Source: Noviherbaspirillum sp. L7-7A | GTDB lineage: Bacteria; Pseudomonadota; Gammaproteobacteria; Burkholderiales; Burkholderiaceae_D | Reading direction: 5' to 3' | Assembly (NCBI RefSeq): GCF_019052805.1 | Contig: NZ_JAHQRJ010000002.1 | Location: 310,001 to 374,000, forward strand | DNA length: 64,000 bases | Part shown: one piece after another, positions 1 to 7,780 of the stretch | Layout of the letters: each line of letters begins with the position of its first letter | Position numbering within the stretch: the stretch's first letter is position 1 | Program-made: the position numbers and the translations under genes | Notes under the pieces: generated by a model | What the model was told of the DNA's origin: nothing | Seen by the model: the letters and a program-made list of their open reading frames with translations, nothing else | Database searches by the model: none

Positions 1-538
1 TGGCCAGGGTGATATCGGCGAAGGTAGGTTCATCACCGCCCAGCAGCCATTGGCGCCCGTCCGAGAGGTGTTTGTTGACCAGTGCGGCATGGGCCAACGC
101 TTCTTTGCGGCAGTGCTCTCCCCAGGCTTCGTTCTTGGTCAGTTCGAGCTTGAAGCCAAGGCCCGTATGCAGAACGTGGAAGGCCGTGACGATGCGATAC
201 AGGATGTGAACCCAGATGCGGTTATCCCACATATTGTCCAGGCCCTGTTCTAGGGGCGTGTCACCCATGATCTTGCGGCCGGGGTAAGACTGATCTAAAT
301 AACGGACAACTGCAGCAGTCTCGGAGATGAAGCTACCGTCAGCGAGTTCGAGAGTCGGTGTTTCGCCCCAAGCATTCATTTTCAGGTGACGCCAACCACG
401 CTGTTCGCCAACCGGCGTCATGTCATAAATTGTTTCCTGGAACTGATCAGCGATTCCCTTTTCATGCATGAACAGGCGCAGGCGCTGCGGATTGGGGAAA
501 GCCGATGGCGAGGTGAAAACGTTCAGTTTGCTAGTCAT
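1..538 (-). CDS. glutathione S-transferase (3' end outside window)
   Basis: The first 179 codons of a gene that runs off the left edge; the start is the ATG read leftward from 538. The N-terminal thioredoxin-like fold is recognisable: an initial strand followed by a helix rich in Arg/Leu (NPQRLRLFMHEKG), the cis-proline segment GETPTLEL near residue 60, and the glutathione gamma-glutamyl binding segment ISETAAVVRYL near residue 73. The all-helical C-terminal domain begins about residue 90 and is cut by the window edge. GSTs conjugate glutathione to electrophiles in the cytosol. It is transcribed divergently from a LysR gene, which is the obvious candidate regulator. The exact GST class cannot be settled from this part. 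Confidence 0.9.
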   Translation of the reverse strand, partial: MTSKLNVFTSPSAFPNPQRLRLFMHEKGIADQFQETIYDMTPVGEQRGWRHLKMNAWGETPTLELADGSFISETAAVVRYLDQSYPGRKIMGDTPLEQGLDNMWDNRIWVHILYRIVTAFHVLHTGLGFKLELTKNEAWGEHCRKEALAHAALVNKHLSDGRQWLLGGDEPTFADITLA

Positions 539-592
539 TTTTTGGGTTCCTTAAAGTAAGTCGAGATATGGCCAAACTTTGTACTGCTTAAG

Positions 593-696
593 TACCTTGG
601 CCTCGGTGCCTTCTTGCTGAAGCAGTGAACGTACTTTAATACCTTGTATTCGGTAGATAAACCGGGTGATAATCAATTCATCTATTACACAAGGTA
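593..696. promoter_or_regulatory. divergent GST/lysR promoter region with repeated TACCTTG motif
   Basis: The 164-base gap between the GST and the LysR gene carries TACCTTG at 593-599 and 640-646 and its inverse CAAGGTA at 690-696. The pair 640-646 / 690-696 forms an inverted repeat across the lysR start region. LysR proteins usually bind dyads in such divergent gaps, so these are candidate operators; this is inference from position and repetition. Confidence 0.4.
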
Positions 697-702
697 ATGA
701 AT

Positions 703-1614
703 ATGGCAGCTGTGAACGCTCTTCAACTCGGCAGCATTGAACAATTTTGTAAAGCTGCGGAGACAGGCAATTTCACAAGTGCAGCTGAGGTACTTGGCCT
801 AACACCAGCCGCAGTGAGTCGGTCGATCAGTCGGCTCGAACAGCGTCTTGGTGTTCGTCTTTTTTTGAGGACAACCCGTGCTGTCAAGCTCACAAATGAA
901 GGCGAACTGTATTGGAAAGAATGCCAGTTAGCCCTTGAGCAAATCGCCGAAGCTGAGCGTGCTATCACCGGCGCGCAGACCGTCCCAAGTGGTCCGCTAC
1001 GCATCAGCGTCAGTGCTGCTTACGGAACGTTTCGCTTGTTGCCGTTAATGCCTAAGTTCGCCGAGCTTTACCCGCAGATCGACATTGAAATCAGTATCTC
1101 AGACAAAATTATTGACTTTGTAGAAGAAGGCTTTGACCTTGCAATTCGATTAGGCATCCAACAAGATTCGCGTCTTGTCGCATTCAAGCTTGAGGACGCA
1201 ATTTTGGGCGTATTTGGTACCCCAACATACTTGGCGAAAAAAAGGGAGCCACGCACCATCGACGACCTGGATAGACACGATTGTATTCAATATATATCGC
1301 CGAATACTGGGCGCCCACTACAGTGGCTGTTCACTGACGAACGAGGTAATGCAGTCGAGAAGCCAATAACGAGCCGGATGCGCGTGCTTAACGATGCGCT
1401 AGGGGCTGTTGCGTGGGTTAACGCGGGCGGTGGGCTTTATCAGACCTACCGCTTTGCAGTGGCCGATGCGTTAAGGCGTGGCGACCTTGTAGAGGTCCTT
1501 CAAAAATACGGGGGACGCTCTCGCCCGTTTTCGATCCTCTATCCTCAAAATCGTCACCTTTCGGCGAGAGTGCGTGCATTTGTTGAGTTTTTGCGCGCAG
1601 CAGTAAAATCATAA
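703..1614 (+). CDS. LysR family transcriptional regulator
   Basis: 303-residue LysR-type regulator. The winged HTH occupies about residues 8-65 (SAAEVLGLTPAAVSRSISRL, then RLGVRLFLRTTR), followed by the two-lobed effector-binding domain to the end; length is normal. I chose the ATG at 703 because AAGG at 691-694 lies 8 bases before it; the in-frame ATG at 697 is too close to that ribosome binding site. It is divergent from the glutathione S-transferase at the left edge, the classical arrangement for a LysR controlling its neighbour. The effector is unknown. The sequence is intact. Confidence 0.92.
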   Translation: MAAVNALQLGSIEQFCKAAETGNFTSAAEVLGLTPAAVSRSISRLEQRLGVRLFLRTTRAVKLTNEGELYWKECQLALEQIAEAERAITGAQTVPSGPLRISVSAAYGTFRLLPLMPKFAELYPQIDIEISISDKIIDFVEEGFDLAIRLGIQQDSRLVAFKLEDAILGVFGTPTYLAKKREPRTIDDLDRHDCIQYISPNTGRPLQWLFTDERGNAVEKPITSRMRVLNDALGAVAWVNAGGGLYQTYRFAVADALRRGDLVEVLQKYGGRSRPFSILYPQNRHLSARVRAFVEFLRAAVKS

Positions 1615-1630
1615 ATCACAAGAAGCGCAA

Positions 1631-2076
1631 TTACTTTATCGGAGAGCCAGGAATCCTCGCTAGCCGCTTGGTCAATAGTACTTATGAGGCACTGCGCTCC
1701 GGCACCTCTCGCCGCGCATCCTGGCGCGACATTAGGTGACATCAGATGCGTCATCCAGACCATCTCACAGCGTAAGGGATTCTGTGTCGTTCGCGAATTC
1801 TGTGGCCGTGGGATCGGGAAGGTTTATCACGATGAACTCCAAGTGCTGTACTTTGTCCATCCAGGCGCCGGGCTAATTCTTAAACCGGGCATTATCCTCA
1901 CCGTCGCGCCGATGTTCAATGCAGGGAAGCCACTTACCAAGCACCTGGCAAATGGTTGGAACATCGTGACGATAGAACGCTCACTGTCTGCCCAGCAGGA
2001 GCAGATGGTGGCCCTAACCGAAAGCGGAATTGAAATGTTGACTGTGTGGCTGTACGGAAATGCACAGTATTCATGA
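1631..2076 (+). pseudogene. decayed methionine aminopeptidase (3' half, frameshifted)
   Basis: Two frames together give the C-terminal half of a type I methionine aminopeptidase. Frame 2 from 1631 reads FIGEPGILASRLVNSTYEAL, then frame 1 from about 1705 continues PGATLGDI, VVREFCGRGIG, QVLYF, LKPGIILTVAPMFNAGK, WNIVTIERSLSAQQEQ. In the active enzyme the segment VREYCGHGIG supplies a metal-binding His and the segment TIEPMVNAG a metal-binding Glu; here these are Arg and Ala. With the missing N-terminal half, a frameshift near 1700 and two lost metal ligands it cannot be a working peptidase. A true map gene is presumably elsewhere in the genome. Confidence 0.8.
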
Positions 2077-2341
2077 TTGCAGTAGAGGCAGTATATCGAG
2101 ACGCTACGACCTGAAAGCGGGAGCGAGGCCGTCTTTCCAGTGTGCCGACGCAGCCACTGGCCGCTTCTGGCCGGCTGCCGCTAATGCCGGAGGGGTGGAC
2201 CCGACCCTTTGCTGCCTGTAGGCCCTCCAGAAAGCGGACGCTCAACGTTTGAGATAACCGACATCCTTTCTCCCGGGGCATATCCGATTGATTGAAGGCT
2301 GAGGCTTCAGGTGTTCAGCGGAGCCGCCATGCTTGTGCCGT
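2077..2341. other. intergenic stretch, no gene seen
   Basis: Convergent gap between the methionine aminopeptidase relic and the second GST. It contains the string CGGACGCTCAACG (around 2233-2245), which recurs at about 25494; this and other GC-rich pieces look like eroded repeats. No coding signal was recognised. Confidence 0.35.
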
Positions 2342-2995
2342 TTACTTGCTTGGTTGAACAGTAGTGAAGACAGTCAATTGAGCAGCAAAAGCACGCATAA
2401 AGGCAGGGCGTGCTTCGCCGCGCGCGACATAGGCGGAGAGATTTGGATATTCTTCCAAGATTCCGGAATCTTTCGACCTGAATAGCACCCCCACCATCAA
2501 AAGGTCGCCTGCGGTGAAGGTGCCATCGAGCCAGTCGGCATCGCCAAGTCGACGGGAAAGTTCATCAAGCCGTTTGCGGGCGCGATCCTCGACGACAGGC
2601 TGGCGTTGTTCATACCAAGGCTTATCACGCTCCTGTAGCATGGCAACTTCGCGATCTACAAGCGGCGGCTCCACCGTGTTGAGCGCGGCGAACATCCATG
2701 TGATCGCGCGCCACCTGGCATTCGCATCGTCTGGCAGGAGGCCACCATGGCGCTCCGCAATATGGAACACGATCGCCCCTGATTCGAACAGGGTGAGATC
2801 GCCTTTTTCGTAAGTCGGAATCTGACCAAACGGATGAAGAGCGAGATGCGCAGGTTCTTTCATTTCACTGAACGATACAAGACGGACGTCGTATGGCTGA
2901 TTCATTTCCTCAAGTGCCCAGCGAACGCGCATGTCACGTGCCTGTCCCGTGCCGTGATCCGGAGATTGCTCAAAGGCGGTAATGATAGGGGTCAT
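2342..2995 (-). CDS. glutathione S-transferase family protein
   Basis: 217-residue GST. The N-terminal thioredoxin fold begins TPIITAFEQSPD and contains the cis-proline segment GQIPTYEKGDLTLFESGAI (about residues 58-76), with Glu-Ser for glutathione binding; the helical C-terminal domain follows (WLDGTFTAGDLLMVGVLFR). The ATG at 2995 fits the family's usual N-terminus; an in-frame GTG at 3019 would add eight residues with no better ribosome binding site. It stands alone between a pseudogene and a 560-base gap, so context gives no substrate. Likely cytosolic detoxification of electrophiles. Confidence 0.88.
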   Translation of the reverse strand: MTPIITAFEQSPDHGTGQARDMRVRWALEEMNQPYDVRLVSFSEMKEPAHLALHPFGQIPTYEKGDLTLFESGAIVFHIAERHGGLLPDDANARWRAITWMFAALNTVEPPLVDREVAMLQERDKPWYEQRQPVVEDRARKRLDELSRRLGDADWLDGTFTAGDLLMVGVLFRSKDSGILEEYPNLSAYVARGEARPAFMRAFAAQLTVFTTVQPSK

Positions 2996-3403
2996 TGGAA
3001 GACTCTGGGTGATACGCACAGAAGCATTTTGCGGCCAAGTTTTTGTTTTGAAAAGAGTGATTCGACATAGCCCTAATTAGACAGACACTGCATATACGAA
3101 CAGCGTGACCCGAGCCGTTGAAGGACCGGGTGTTGGTTTCATGGAGGAAATACTAGCCGTTCGCTCAGCGATTGTTCACTCCGCGCCGATGCGTTACGTC
3201 AATTGTCGATATAACAGCGAATGTCTGCTATCAAGCGGCGTAGGCCGCTACGCAATGGCTGGAAATGGCCGACTGCTGCCGCAACTCGTGAGTCGTAAGT
3301 TACTGATAGCAGGCACCCACAGATGCGCAAGCGTGCTAGGAACACATCACAACATATAACTCGAAAAAGTCCCTGTTCGAAACCGCATGACAAGAAATGA
3401 AGT
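2996..3403. other. intergenic stretch, no gene seen
   Basis: No convincing coding region. It holds the upstream side of both the GST (leftward) and the PEP-CTERM gene (rightward). Short open frames here lack ribosome binding sites and family resemblance. Confidence 0.4.
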
Positions 3404-3420
3404 TGTCGAAAAACTTGACA
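3404..3420 (+). promoter_or_regulatory. candidate activator-binding dyad upstream of PEP-CTERM gene
   Basis: TGTCGAAAAACTTGACA is a TGTC-N9-GACA inverted repeat lying about 65-80 bases upstream of the sigma-54 -24 element at 3484. An almost identical site (TGTC-N9-TACA with the same GAAAAA core) sits upstream of the second PEP-CTERM gene at 22869-22885. Position and similarity suggest an enhancer-binding site, possibly for PrsR; this is inference. Confidence 0.5.
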
Positions 3421-3482
3421 GTTTCACCTAAGAATTTAGTTTCAAAAAATCAAGTCATTGAATAAAAACAATATATTTCCGG

Positions 3483-3498
3483 TGGCACATTTTATGCC
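3483..3498 (+). promoter_or_regulatory. sigma-54 (-24/-12) promoter
   Basis: TGGCAC, five bases ATTTT, then ATGCC: the GG at 3484-3485 and GC at 3496-3497 have the spacing of an RpoN promoter. The PEP-CTERM start codon is 62 bases downstream. The second PEP-CTERM gene has TGGTAC-ATTTT-TTGCT at a matching distance. Confidence 0.65.
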
Positions 3499-3559
3499 TA
3501 CTACCGGTTAGCCCAGTCCAGTGGCTTATTAAAAACGACAATTTTCCCAGGGAGTATTT

Positions 3560-4228
3560 ATGAAAACACTCAAAACCTTCACGGCAATCGCAGCATTGGC
3601 CTGCGCTGCAACTACAATCCCGGCCCATGCAACCTTGACCACCTATACTGACCTAGCAGCTTTCCAAGCTGCTGCTGGTCTAACTACTGTTGAGACATTT
3701 TCATCCGCCACGGTCGGTTTCAGCACGGCTAACTATGCTGGTTCGTTCAAAGGATTTAGCCTTTCAACTGTTGCTAACGGCGATAACTCAGGTATTTCGA
3801 CCGGGTCATTGTCTTGGGGTGACGATACCGCTATCCCGTCGAACTTTGCAGGTCAAAACTTCTACGGTTGGGGCGACAGCGGTGATGGATATGTGGGACC
3901 GACCACCTTGTTCACGTTTGACAACGCCGTAACGGCGTTTGGTTTCGACTGGTTCGACACTGACTATACCGACAGCTATTCTGTAACTATAAACGGCCTC
4001 ACCGAGACAGTATTTAATACATTATCGAGCGGGTTTTTTGGCGTCGTTGGCACGGATAACGAAAGTTTCACGTCAGCGTCTATTCAGACCGCCTATTTCG
4101 GAGGTTTTATTTCAACAGAAGGCTTGGATAATGTGCGCGTTTCAGCCGTTCCTGAACCCACTGGCGTGGCTCTTTTCGGGATCGCTCTGGTTGGTCTCAT
4201 AACAGCTCGCCGTCGCTCACGCGGCTAG
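3560..4228 (+). CDS. PEP-CTERM sorting domain-containing exoprotein
   Basis: 222 residues with a Sec signal peptide (about residues 1-24, cleavage after PAHA), a beta-rich, Gly/Ser/Thr/Asp-rich middle, and a C-terminal PEP-CTERM signal: VPEPTGVALFGIALVGLI followed by TARRRSRG. The last part is the sorting motif, a membrane span and an Arg cluster, processed by exosortase (XrtA type) for delivery to the cell surface or extracellular matrix. The exosortase is not in this window. The ribosome binding site AGGGAG at 3549-3554 supports the start. A sigma-54 promoter and an upstream dyad precede it, and a clear hairpin terminator follows, so it is a monocistronic unit. The middle domain's specific role is unknown. 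Confidence 0.9.
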   Translation: MKTLKTFTAIAALACAATTIPAHATLTTYTDLAAFQAAAGLTTVETFSSATVGFSTANYAGSFKGFSLSTVANGDNSGISTGSLSWGDDTAIPSNFAGQNFYGWGDSGDGYVGPTTLFTFDNAVTAFGFDWFDTDYTDSYSVTINGLTETVFNTLSSGFFGVVGTDNESFTSASIQTAYFGGFISTEGLDNVRVSAVPEPTGVALFGIALVGLITARRRSRG

Positions 4229-4269
4229 TAGCGTTTGCTCTTCATCCTCCAAAGAGCACGCATTGCCTG

Positions 4270-4304
4270 ATCGCCACCTTATGTTTCCCGGTGGCGATAT
4301 TTTT
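4270..4304 (+). terminator. rho-independent terminator
   Basis: Perfect 9-bp stem ATCGCCACC (4270-4278) / GGTGGCGAT (4290-4298) with an 11-base loop, followed by ATTTTT. It lies 41 bases after the PEP-CTERM stop codon. Confidence 0.85.
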
Positions 4305-5038
4305 ACATCGCGCTAAATGGCGTAGGCGAAAGCAAATTTGCCTAGAGACGTGCCCTTAAAAAAGAAGCTCGCCTAACTGTGGGAGCGCTAAAGTCTCAAC
4401 TAATTGCCCTGTCAACCGGCTTTACTCTCTTCTTTTCATAAATATAGATAAAAAAGTCGACTGGGCTCAGTTGCTGACGGTTGGCAGGCTTTAAGCTTTC
4501 TGGATTGTGGAGTGGGGATGCCTTTAGGGAGATTGTGATCGCTGCGTACAGACCCGCCTAGCAAGGTTGTATAGGGTACAGTCCGTCATGACATCTGGGT
4601 CATAACTGGATGCAGCAGCGAAAAGCTAACCCACTTGCCACGCACCTTGGAAGCTAACCCGGCGGCAATCAATTGCCGGTGATGGCAAGCCTATGCACCC
4701 ATTCAAGCTGATGCGTATGATGCCGTGCGACGGACGGCATGGATTATTCTTGCCAAGCAGTTGCTACTTTAACCGACAGGCTATAGCGAACAACGAATGT
4801 CGCAGTTCGACCCATTGGCGCCCTTCGATCGTATCTTTCCAATGTCTGCTCCACATTGGAAACCGGCCGTTCTTAATTCATATGTGTGCATGTCAAGCAA
4901 TCCACTTGCTGTACCCTGACTACCAGCTTCTTCGCCCGCCGCTATGCCATCAAGACGGCTAGTTCCATACATCTAGCAAAAGTCCACCTTTCTTATTACT
5001 GTCGCCTGAGTAGCTCGTCATAGGTATGCGCTATATCA
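4305..5038. other. long intergenic stretch, no gene seen
   Basis: About 730 bases without a recognisable gene. It contains a perfect 16-base palindrome CGGCAATCAATTGCCG at 4663-4678 and a 7-bp stem ATGCCGT/ACGGCAT near 4722-4742. The one longer open frame (4693-4962) has no ribosome binding site and no family resemblance. It may hold eroded repeats. Confidence 0.4.
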
Positions 5039-5062
5039 TTCGTCGCGGAGCATAGCGACGAA
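5039..5062 (-). terminator. stem-loop after the acyl-CoA dehydrogenase gene
   Basis: Perfect 8-bp stem TTCGTCGC/GCGACGAA with an 8-base loop, 12 bases past the stop codon of the acyl-CoA dehydrogenase. There is no T-run on the minus strand, so it may be a 3' stabiliser rather than a full terminator. Confidence 0.45.
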
Positions 5063-5073
5063 GCGGTGCCGAA

Positions 5074-6864
5074 TTAGAACTGGTCTTCTGCCAGCGCCAT
5101 TACGCCAACGCTGCCGCCGACGATGGCAGCGCGGCAGGACGAGGCCTGCGACAGCAGATAATCGGCAAAGAAGCGCGCCGTGGCGATCTTGGCCTGGTAG
5201 AAGCGCGCATCGCCCTCGCCCGCATCCAGCTTCTTCTGCGCAATCAACGCCGCGCGCGCCATCTGCCAGCCGCACAGCACGATGCCAGCCATCTTCAGGT
5301 AGGGCACGCTGCCCGCGAACACTCCCTTGATGTCGGACTTCATGTTGCCCACAATGTACTCCACCACCTCTTCCAGCGCCCGTGAGCCGGCGGCCAGCTG
5401 GTTGCGGATCGCCGCCAGGTCGCCGCCGCCGGCCGATTCCAGTTCGGCCTCGGTGCGCCGCACCTGCGCCAGGATGGCGCGGGCGGTGGCGCCGCCGTCG
5501 CGCACGGTCTTGCGGCCGACCAGGTCGTTGGCCTGGATCGCGGTAGTGCCTTCATAAATGGTCAGGATGCGGGCGTCGCGGTAGAACTGCGCCGCGCCGG
5601 TTTCCTCGATGAAGCCCATGCCGCCATGCACCTGCACGCCGGTCGAGGCGACGTCGATCGACATCTCGGTCGACCAGCCCTTGACGATGGGCACCATGAA
5701 TTCATAGAAGGCCTGGTTCTCGCTGCGTGTTGCGGCATCGGCATGATGATGGGCCGCGTCATAGGCGGCGGCCGTGACATAGGACAGCGCGCGGGCGCCT
5801 TCGGTCTGGGCGCGCATCGCCATCAGCATGCGCCGCACGTCAGGATGGTGAATGATCGCCACCGGGCCGGCCGAACCGGCCAGGTCACGCGACTGCACCC
5901 GGTCGCGGGCATAAGCCACCGCCTTCTGGTAAGCCGTCTCGGCCACCGCCACGCCCTGCATGCCGACCGCAAAACGGGCCGCGTTCATCATGATGAACAT
6001 GTATTCCAGGCCGCGGTTCTCTTCGCCAACCAGGGTGCCGATCGCGCCGCCATGGTCGCCGAACTGCAGCACGGCCGTCGGGCTGGCCTTGATGCCCAGC
6101 TTGTGCTCGATCGACACGCAATGCACGTCGTTGCGCGCGCCCAGGCTGCCGTCGGCATTGACCAGGAACTTCGGCACCACGAACAGGGAAATGCCCTTCA
6201 CCCCTTCCGGCGCGTCCGGCGTGCGCGCCAGCACCAGGTGGATGATGTTCTCGGCCATGTCATGCTCGCCGTAGGTGATGTAGATCTTGGTGCCGGAAAT
6301 CTTGTAGGTGCCGTCGCCCTGCGGCACTGCGCGGGTGCGCACCAGGGCCAGGTCGGAGCCGGCCTGCGGCTCGGTCAGGTTCATGGTACCGGTCCACTTG
6401 CCCGAGATCAGGTTGGCCAGGTAGGTATTCTTCTGCTCGTCGCTGCCGGCGGTGAGCAGCGCCTCGATCGCGCCGTCGGTCAGCAAGGGGCACAGCGCGA
6501 ACGACAGGTTGGCCGAGTTCAGCATCTCGATGCAGGGCGTGGCCACCAGCTTAGGCAGGCCCTGTCCGCCGAATTCGACCGGATGCTGCACGCCCTGCCA
6601 GCCGGCTTGGCCAAAGGCATGGAAAGCCTCCTTGAAGCCGGGCGTGGTGACGACGTCGCCATTCTTCCAGGCGCTGGGATCGCGGTCGCCGGCCACGTTC
6701 AGCGGCGCCACGACCTCGCCGCAGAACTTCGCATTCTCCTCCAGCACCGCTTCCACGGTTTCGGGCGTGGCATCCTCGCAGTCGGGCAGGGACTGGACGG
6801 CCGGCAGGTTGGCCAGTTCATTGACCACGAACAGCATGTCCTTCAGGGGGGCGACATAGCTCAT
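5074..6864 (-). CDS. acyl-CoA dehydrogenase with C-terminal extension (AcdB/DmdC-like)
   Basis: 596-residue flavoprotein oxidising acyl-CoA to 2-enoyl-CoA, passing electrons to ETF. Length and the C-terminal extension (about residues 470-596) match the long subfamily that includes 3-methylmercaptopropionyl-CoA dehydrogenase DmdC. FAD-binding segment MNLTEPQAGSDLA lies near residue 160, GEENRGLEYMF near 280, GVQVHGGMGFIEE near 420, and the presumed catalytic Glu in TIYEGTTAIQ near 450. Start at 6864 (SYVAPLKDML) is chosen because AAGG sits 7-8 bases upstream. It lies 193 bases after the GntR gene on the same strand. Its third-codon positions are markedly more GC-rich than in the neighbouring operon, suggesting a different origin. 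The exact substrate is uncertain. Confidence 0.9.
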   Translation of the reverse strand: MSYVAPLKDMLFVVNELANLPAVQSLPDCEDATPETVEAVLEENAKFCGEVVAPLNVAGDRDPSAWKNGDVVTTPGFKEAFHAFGQAGWQGVQHPVEFGGQGLPKLVATPCIEMLNSANLSFALCPLLTDGAIEALLTAGSDEQKNTYLANLISGKWTGTMNLTEPQAGSDLALVRTRAVPQGDGTYKISGTKIYITYGEHDMAENIIHLVLARTPDAPEGVKGISLFVVPKFLVNADGSLGARNDVHCVSIEHKLGIKASPTAVLQFGDHGGAIGTLVGEENRGLEYMFIMMNAARFAVGMQGVAVAETAYQKAVAYARDRVQSRDLAGSAGPVAIIHHPDVRRMLMAMRAQTEGARALSYVTAAAYDAAHHHADAATRSENQAFYEFMVPIVKGWSTEMSIDVASTGVQVHGGMGFIEETGAAQFYRDARILTIYEGTTAIQANDLVGRKTVRDGGATARAILAQVRRTEAELESAGGGDLAAIRNQLAAGSRALEEVVEYIVGNMKSDIKGVFAGSVPYLKMAGIVLCGWQMARAALIAQKKLDAGEGDARFYQAKIATARFFADYLLSQASSCRAAIVGGSVGVMALAEDQF

Positions 6865-7057
6865 GTTTTTGCCTTCAAAAATTCTAACAACATCGTGGAA
6901 GGGCTGGGGGCTCAAGGGAGTGCTTTGTTTAGCCTGCCACTTTCAGCAGTGCTTGCCTTTTTACACTGCGCTTAGTGACGCCCAAATTTTGTTCAATCCA
7001 GTTCAAAAACTAGCTACAGAATGTAGTTCGAACAGATCACTAATCGGCGTGAAAGCC

Positions 7058-7780
7058 TCAACTCAAGCGCCGCTGGGAGCTGACCCTGACGGTCACGGCC
7101 GATAAATTAATCATATCCATCAATGTGGTGCGAGCGAAATTCTCTGCGTAATCGTTACGGGCGGCGGCAGCTTCGATGGCTTCATTTACCGCACCGTCCA
7201 CGACCGCCTGCAACTGTCGGATGTGGAGTTCACAGATCACAGGCAGATTCGTGTAGTGCTCTTGGTGAAAGAACCAGAAGCGGCGCGCGAGGCCTGCAAG
7301 CATCGCATAGAATTCAGCGGCATAACTGTTGCGGCAAGCTTCACAAAGCAACTTGGTCCAATCGAAATTGGTACGCAAGTATCCGCGCGGATTAGGGTCT
7401 GCTTTCAACGCCTCCAACTGCTTGATAACGTTGCGCATGTCTTCGCGCTCTTGTTCAGTTGCGGACCGTGCTGCTTCAGCCATAATCAATTTTTCGATTT
7501 CACGGCGCGCCTGAATAACTTTAATTTGCCCTGGGTAATCGATTTCGGAGATAAAGATTCCTTCCCGAGGTGCAATATTGACCAAGTGTTGGAACGCCAG
7601 TTTCTGGAGAGCGGCGCGCGTTGGCGATCGCCCGAGCCCGATACGCTCACTTAATGCGATCTCCGACCATTGACTTCCAGGTGGCAGTTCTCCTGTAACG
7701 ATAAGCTCTTCCAGAACGACGAATGCCTTCTCGGTCTGGCTAACGGCCTCACGATTAAAAAGGCCGGTTACTGTTTTCAT
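7058..7780 (-). CDS. GntR family (FadR/FCD-type) transcriptional regulator
   Basis: 240 residues. The GntR winged HTH covers about residues 15-80 (LPPGSQWSEIALSERIGLGR, then SPTRAALQKLAFQHLV), followed by an all-helical effector-binding domain of the FCD type rich in His and acidic residues. It is the last gene of the liv-thiolase-ligase operon: its ATG overlaps the ligase stop by four bases (ATGA, 7777-7780). Regulators of this family in acyl-CoA operons often respond to CoA thioesters. A good candidate target is the palindrome at 15202-15219 in front of livK. Intact. Confidence 0.9.
   Translation of the reverse strand: MKTVTGLFNREAVSQTEKAFVVLEELIVTGELPPGSQWSEIALSERIGLGRSPTRAALQKLAFQHLVNIAPREGIFISEIDYPGQIKVIQARREIEKLIMAEAARSATEQEREDMRNVIKQLEALKADPNPRGYLRTNFDWTKLLCEACRNSYAAEFYAMLAGLARRFWFFHQEHYTNLPVICELHIRQLQAVVDGAVNEAIEAAAARNDYAENFARTTLMDMINLSAVTVRVSSQRRLS

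Noticed and set aside
3105-3359. 84-codon frame upstream of the first PEP-CTERM gene
   Set aside because: No ribosome binding site, no family resemblance, and it lies in the regulatory region.
4693-4962. 89-codon frame in the gap after the first PEP-CTERM gene
   Set aside because: No ribosome binding site and a Cys/His/Pro-rich random-looking sequence.
5626-6975. 449-codon open frame opposite the acyl-CoA dehydrogenase
   Set aside because: Its His/Gly/Arg-heavy composition and exact overlap with a well-supported GC-rich gene mark it as an antisense shadow.
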